Shown: piece by piece, positions 59,954-64,000 of the stretch
How positions within the stretch are numbered: position 1 is the stretch's first letter
Layout of the letters: each line of letters begins with the position of its first letter
Assembly (NCBI RefSeq): GCF_904066215.1
Contig: NZ_LR880474.1
Location: 3,224,001-3,288,000 of the forward strand
Source: Microbacterium sp. Nx66
GTDB taxonomy: Bacteria > Actinomycetota > Actinomycetes > Actinomycetales > Microbacteriaceae
DNA length: 64,000 nucleotides
Direction of reading: 5' to 3'
Notes under the pieces: model-generated
The model's input: the letters and a program-made list of their open reading frames with translations, nothing else
The model's database searches: none
What the model was told of the DNA's origin: nothing
Position numbers and translations under genes: made by a program

Positions 59954-60982
59954 GTGACGGAATCGCAGGGACGGGTGTGGACGGGGGTCCTCCGCGTCGG
60001 CCCGCACCGCGGCGATCACCGGGTGGCCCTGCGCGCCGCGGTGAGCGTCGCCGTCCCGCTGCTCGTGCTGTGGGCCGTCGGCCGGCTCGACCTCAGCATC
60101 TATGCGAGCTTCGGCGCCTTCGCCGCGCTCTACGGTCGGCACGACGTCTTCCGCGACCGGATCCGCATGCAGGCGAGTGCCGGAGGCGTACTGCTCCTCG
60201 CGATGCTGATCGGCACGGCGCTGTCGGTCCTCGCCGCCCCCGCCGTGCTGAGCATCGTCGTCGTCGCACTCGTCGCTGCGGCCGTGACGCTCCTCGCCTA
60301 CGTCCTGCAGTGGCACCCGCCCGGTCCACTGTTCACGGTCTTCGCGACCGGCGCGTGCGCGACCATCCCTGCCACCGGCGCCTCCTTCGGCGCGGTCCTG
60401 CTCGTCGGCGGGGCGAGCGTGCTCTTCGGCCTCGCGCTCACCGCCCTCGTCGCCGTGGTCACCCGGAGCACGGCGGAGGCGCCGCCGCGACGGCGCCCGT
60501 CCGTGGGCCCGGTCGCCGCCGAGATGGCCGCCTCGGTCGCCGTCGCGATCGTCGGTGCCGGAGTCGTGGGCCTGCTCCTCGGCGGCACTCACTGGTACTG
60601 GGCGGCGGTCGGCGCGGTGGCGGCGGTCAGCGGCGCGCAGCTCAACGCCCGCGTGATCCGCGGCATCCAGCGCCTCGTCGGCACGCTGCTCGGCGTGCTG
60701 GTGGCCGCCGGGATCCTCGCTCTCGACATGCCGCCTCTCGCCGTGATCGCCGTCGTCGTGGTCCTGCAGGGGACGGCGGAACTGTTCATCGGCCGCAACT
60801 ACGGCATCGCGATGGTGTTCGTCACCCCGCTGGCCCTCCTGATGGTGCACCTGGCCGCACCCACACCGGTCGCCGACCTTTTGACCGATCGCGTCCTGGA
60901 GACGATCATCGGCGTCCTCGTCGGCACGATCGTCGCCGTCGCGTCGGCCGCGCTGCGCCGGCGGGGTCGGCGCCGCCCGTGA
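59954..60982 (+). CDS. FUSC-family membrane protein
   Basis: A 342-residue protein with about ten hydrophobic segments arranged in two blocks. It begins ALRAAVSVAVPLLVLWAVGRLDLSIYASFGAFAALYGRH, typical of FUSC/aromatic-acid exporter-like proteins, and has FIGRNYGIAMVFVTPLALLM in the second block. Transport of an aromatic compound is a family guess. GTG 59954 is the start. It ends at the terminator shared with the MIP gene. Confidence 0.82.
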   Translation: MTESQGRVWTGVLRVGPHRGDHRVALRAAVSVAVPLLVLWAVGRLDLSIYASFGAFAALYGRHDVFRDRIRMQASAGGVLLLAMLIGTALSVLAAPAVLSIVVVALVAAAVTLLAYVLQWHPPGPLFTVFATGACATIPATGASFGAVLLVGGASVLFGLALTALVAVVTRSTAEAPPRRRPSVGPVAAEMAASVAVAIVGAGVVGLLLGGTHWYWAAVGAVAAVSGAQLNARVIRGIQRLVGTLLGVLVAAGILALDMPPLAVIAVVVVLQGTAELFIGRNYGIAMVFVTPLALLMVHLAAPTPVADLLTDRVLETIIGVLVGTIVAVASAALRRRGRRRP

Positions 60983-60990
60983 CGAGACGA

Positions 60991-61025
60991 CGGAGCGCCG
61001 CACCCCGGAAGGATGCGGCGCTCCG
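60991..61025. terminator. Bidirectional terminator between FUSC and MIP genes
   Basis: CGGAGCGCCGCA and TGCGGCGCTCCG form a perfect 12-bp stem with an 11-base loop, between convergent stop codons at 60982 and 61037. Confidence 0.8.
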
Positions 61026-61036
61026 GTCGATCGTGT

Positions 61037-61690
61037 CTACTCGGCGTCCGCAGCGATCTTCCGCGCGTCGTCGGCGTTGAGCACCCGGAACAGCAGCGCC
61101 GCGATGATCGCACCGGCCGCAGGAGCCACGATGTAGAGCCAGAGGGAGCTCCACGCGAAGTGCCCGCTGACCGAGAGGCCGAGCGCCACCGCCGGGTTGA
61201 ACCCGCCACCCGAGATGGAGCCGACCGTCGCCGCACCGACGAAGACGGTCGCACCGATCGCGAGCCCGTAGAACGAGTTGCCCGCGGTGTCCTTCGAGGT
61301 GGCGGAGTTCAGCACGACCCAGACGAGGATCAGGGTGAACAGCGCCTCGACGAGGAACGCCGGGCCGACCTCGATGACCATCGCCTTCTCCCCCGCCGGC
61401 CAGACGGCGAGAGCCACGAGAGCGGCGAGCGCCCCGCCGGCGAACTGCGCGACGAGGTAGGAGACGAAGTCGGCGACGCTGAGCCCGCCGCGCAGGAACA
61501 CGCCCAGCGAGACCGCCGGGTTGAGGTGGGCGCCGGAGATGTGGCCCGTGGAGTACACGAGCACCATCAACGTGAAGCCGATCGCGAGCGGGGTGAGCGG
61601 GCTTCCGCTGTTCACCGCGGCGATGATGGCGAGGACGAAGAGGAACGTGGCGATCGCTTCTGCGAGCGCCTTACGAGGTGTACCGATCAT
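61037..61690 (-). CDS. Aquaporin/glycerol channel (MIP family)
   Basis: A 217-residue membrane channel with six helices and two half-helices. The two signature motifs are in GAHLNPAVSLGVFLRGG and GGFNPAVALGLSVSG. The length is shorter than E. coli AqpZ (231) by a small amount. Water or a small neutral solute is the expected cargo. ATG 61690 follows AAGGAC. It is a single gene with the terminator shared with FUSC. Confidence 0.92.
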   Translation of the reverse strand: MIGTPRKALAEAIATFLFVLAIIAAVNSGSPLTPLAIGFTLMVLVYSTGHISGAHLNPAVSLGVFLRGGLSVADFVSYLVAQFAGGALAALVALAVWPAGEKAMVIEVGPAFLVEALFTLILVWVVLNSATSKDTAGNSFYGLAIGATVFVGAATVGSISGGGFNPAVALGLSVSGHFAWSSLWLYIVAPAAGAIIAALLFRVLNADDARKIAADAE

Positions 61691-61861
61691 GAGAGTGTCC
61701 TTCTGTGGGATCGCAGGCGGCCCCCCGTCTCCCCGGAACCGTCCGGGCGACGACCCGCCTTGCGGCACTGAGGATAGCGCGCGGTCGTCCTGTGCTGGCT
61801 CATTGGCGGCGGGACTGTCAAGCCCGTCGCCCCACCGGCTTCCGGGCCGTACCGTGCAAGG

Positions 61862-63217
61862 ATGACCGCCCAGACCGAGCCGCGCGCCGAGACACCCACC
61901 CGGCTGCGCCGCGCCATCACCGGCCCCCTCCTGTTCGCGTTCATCCTCGGTGACGTCCTGGGCGCGGGGATCTATGCGCTCATGGGCGTGCTGTCGGAGG
62001 ACGTGGGCGGTCTGCTCTGGGCACCGCTCGTCCTCGCCCTCCTTCTCGCCATGCTCACCGCCGGCTCGTATGCGGAACTCGTCACCAAGTATCCGCGCGC
62101 CGGCGGCGCCGCGGTCTTCGCCGAGCGCGCGTTCCACAGCCCGCTGGTCTCCTTCCTCGTCGGCTTCAGCATGCTCGCGGCGGGTGTGACCAGCGCGGCC
62201 GGTCTCGCCATCGCCTTCGCCGGCGACTACCTCAGCACCTTCATCGACCTGCCGACCATCCCGGTCGCGATCGTCTTCCTCGCGATCGTCGGCCTGCTCA
62301 ACGCCCGCGGCATCCGCGAGTCGATGGGCGCGAACCTCGTGATGACGGCGATCGAGCTCAGCGGCCTCGTCATCGTGATCGTCGTCGTGGCGGTGTTCGT
62401 CGGCGGCGGGGGCGGCGACCTGTCCCGGGCGACGCAGGTGCCGGAGGGGGCGAACGTCGCGCTGGCGGTGCTCTCCGGCGCGGTGATCGCGTACTACTCC
62501 TTCGTCGGCTTCGAGACCTCCGCCAACATGATCGAAGAGGTCAAGGACCCGCGGCGGACCTATCCCCGCGCGCTGTTCGGAGCACTCCTCACCGCGGGCG
62601 TCGTGTACGTGCTCGTCGGTATCGCCAGCGCCGTCGCCCTGCCGGCGTCCGAGCTGCAGGAGTCCAGCGGTCCGCTGCTCGCGGTCGTCGAGGCCACCGG
62701 GGTCAGCGTCCCGTCCTGGCTGTTCAGCCTCATCGCCCTCATCGCGGTCGCCAACGGTGCGCTGCTCACGATGATCATGGTCAGCCGCCTCACCTACGGC
62801 ATGGCGGAGCAGAACCTCCTGCCGTCGGTGCTCGGGCGCGTCCTGCCGAAGCGGAAGACCCCGTGGGTCGCGATCCTGACCACGACGCTCGTGGCGATGG
62901 GCCTCACGCTGGTCGGAGACCTCGCGACCCTCGCCGAGACCGTCGTGCTGCTGCTGCTCGTCGTCTTCCTGAGTGTGAACATCTCGGTGCTGGTCCTGCG
63001 CCGCGACAAGGTCGAGCACGACCACTTCCGCGTGTGGACGTTCGTCCCGGTGCTGGGCATCGCGTCCTGCATCCTGCTGCTCACCCAGCAGCGTCCGCAG
63101 GTGTGGCTGTTCGGCGCCATCCTCCTCGCCGTCGGCGGGGTGCTCTACGCTGTCGCCCGATGGACCCGCAATCGATCGAAGACCGCCGACACGAAGGAGA
63201 GCCATGAGCACGCCTGA
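61862..63217 (+). CDS. APC-superfamily amino acid/polyamine permease
   Basis: A 451-residue membrane protein with about 12 helices. Helix 1 has the unwound FILGDVLGAGIYALMG motif of APC carriers, and VGFETSANMIEEVKDPRRTYPRALF is a conserved loop. A substrate cannot be read. The start is ATG 61862. The 3' end overlaps a small acidic ORF by 14 bases. Confidence 0.9.
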   Translation: MTAQTEPRAETPTRLRRAITGPLLFAFILGDVLGAGIYALMGVLSEDVGGLLWAPLVLALLLAMLTAGSYAELVTKYPRAGGAAVFAERAFHSPLVSFLVGFSMLAAGVTSAAGLAIAFAGDYLSTFIDLPTIPVAIVFLAIVGLLNARGIRESMGANLVMTAIELSGLVIVIVVVAVFVGGGGGDLSRATQVPEGANVALAVLSGAVIAYYSFVGFETSANMIEEVKDPRRTYPRALFGALLTAGVVYVLVGIASAVALPASELQESSGPLLAVVEATGVSVPSWLFSLIALIAVANGALLTMIMVSRLTYGMAEQNLLPSVLGRVLPKRKTPWVAILTTTLVAMGLTLVGDLATLAETVVLLLLVVFLSVNISVLVLRRDKVEHDHFRVWTFVPVLGIASCILLLTQQRPQVWLFGAILLAVGGVLYAVARWTRNRSKTADTKESHEHA

Positions 63218-63413
63218 CAACACCGCTGACGAGACGTTCGAGGAGAACCGTCACGACCAGCTGACCTCCGCTCCCGATGCCACGGAGGCCGACGCCGCGC
63301 CGCGCGTGGACGTCTCGGAGCACGACGGCAACACGCGCATCGACATCCGGGATGACGCGGAGGTGCGCCCGGGCCCCGGTCCTGGCATGCCGGAGGCCGA
63401 CGGCGAGGACTGA
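63204..63413 (+). CDS. Small acidic hypothetical protein coupled to the APC permease
   Basis: A 69-residue, Asp/Glu-rich soluble protein (ADETFEENRHDQLTSAPDA, ending GPGPGMPEADGED). It overlaps the permease end by 14 bases, has GAAGGAGAGCC before ATG 63204 and ends 17 bases from the convergent CorA gene. Similar short, disordered proteins are found in Microbacterium as hypothetical proteins. No domain is recognised. Confidence 0.6.
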   Translation: MSTPDNTADETFEENRHDQLTSAPDATEADAAPRVDVSEHDGNTRIDIRDDAEVRPGPGPGMPEADGED

Positions 63414-63430
63414 TCCGGTGCCGTCGGGCG

Positions 63431-64000
63431 CTACAGCCAGCCCTTGCGCTTGAACGCCGCGTAGAGCCCGACGCCCATCGCCACCATGAGCAGCACCGCC
63501 ATGGGGTACCCGAGTGCCCAGTGCAGCTCCGGCATGTGGTCGAAGTTCATGCCGTAGACGGTGCCGACGAGCGTCGGAGCGAAGAGGATCGCCGCCCAGC
63601 CGGAGATCTTCTTCACCTCATCGTTCTGGCGGATGCTGAGTTCCGTCATCCGTCGCATCTCGTCGTTCTGGCGTCGCGCGACGATGGTCGACTCGACCGT
63701 GAGGGCGTTGTCGAGGACGGAGCGGAAGGTCGTCGCCTTGTCGCTCACGCGCAGGGTGTGGTCGAGGACGTCCCGCAGGTACCGCTGGAGCTCCTCGCTC
63801 ACGCGGTACTTCTCGGATCCGCGGAGCAGCGCCTCGAGCATGCCGGTCAGCGGCTGCGTCGCCCGCTGGAAGTCGATCACCTCGCGACCGAGGTCGTAGA
63901 TCCGCTGGGTCGCGTCCGCGTCCTCCTCGAAGAGCTGACCCTCGATCTCGTCGATGTCGTTCTCGAGTCCGGCGAGGACCGGGGAGTACTCGTCGACGAC
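63431..64000 (-). CDS. corA: CorA-type magnesium transporter (partial, 5' end outside window)
   Basis: The last 189 residues of a CorA-like Mg channel, reading into the right edge without a stop. The cytoplasmic helices (ATQRIYDLGREVIDFQRATQPL, RRQNDEMRRMTELSIRQNDEVKKIS) lead to two C-terminal membrane helices, and the YGMNF signature lies between them. The chain ends AAFKRKGWL. The C-terminal GMN loop carries MPELHW, typical of the family. Confidence 0.93.
   Translation of the reverse strand, partial: VVDEYSPVLAGLENDIDEIEGQLFEEDADATQRIYDLGREVIDFQRATQPLTGMLEALLRGSEKYRVSEELQRYLRDVLDHTLRVSDKATTFRSVLDNALTVESTIVARRQNDEMRRMTELSIRQNDEVKKISGWAAILFAPTLVGTVYGMNFDHMPELHWALGYPMAVLLMVAMGVGLYAAFKRKGWL

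Overview
The window is very GC-rich DNA from an actinobacterium, most likely Microbacterium or a close relative in the Microbacteriaceae. This rests on GC-biased codon third positions, a dnaK-grpE-dnaJ-hspR operon with HAIR-type operators, DUF222/HNH and tandem Lrp proteins, two CUT1 sugar ABC systems without their own ATPase, and a DCD-type dCTP deaminase. The genus is inferred from gene content; no rRNA gene is present.

Region 1 (1-16 kb) is sugar metabolism: the end of an unidentified gene, a secreted Endo-H-like GH18 enzyme, a metal P-type ATPase, a fucose-isomerase-like gene with an FGGY kinase, and a long leftward operon (sugar-binding protein, two permeases, enolase-superfamily dehydratase, short-chain dehydrogenase, DapA-like aldolase, LacI regulator) followed by a GntR regulator. 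The isomerase/kinase operon and the ABC operon carry the same 14-bp LacI-type operator, so they probably form one regulon. Two paralogous membrane-anchored coiled-coil proteins built from 11-residue repeats flank the isomerase/kinase operon.

Region 2 (16-24.5 kb) holds a tripartite tricarboxylate transporter operon with a DapA-like lyase, whose promoter lies in a perfect 28-bp palindrome, then a methyltransferase and a second CUT1 ABC operon. Region 3 (24.5-28.3 kb) is a four-gene partner-switching operon (GAF-SpoIIE phosphatase, cellulose-synthase-like glycosyltransferase with an unusual insertion, STAS antagonist, RsbW-like kinase). Region 4 (28.3-35 kb) has a DoxX protein, a GntR regulator whose upstream dyad matches the tct palindrome, the heat-shock operon and a DUF222/HNH protein.

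Region 5 (35-47.5 kb) has MerR and AraC regulators, a HAD hydrolase, an MFS exporter, a bacterial RIO kinase preceded by a 20-codon ORF, and a leftward cluster (MHS transporter, YtcJ amidohydrolase, ThDP decarboxylase-like enzyme, agmatinase-family ureohydrolase) divergent from a two-domain Lrp regulator. This looks like catabolism of a guanidino or amide compound.

Region 6 (47.5-64 kb) has transporters (UMF1, CDF, MMPL, FUSC, MIP, APC, CorA), two divergent His-rich MarR-like proteins sharing an operator region, a TetR/hydrolase pair, dcd, tRNA-Gly(CCC) and small enzymes. Two families of intergenic palindromic repeats occur here: an 86-87-bp nested palindrome (two copies, 11.5 kb apart) and a 50-bp inverted-repeat unit (five tandem copies plus one outlier). 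No CRISPR array, prophage, transposase or rRNA was seen.
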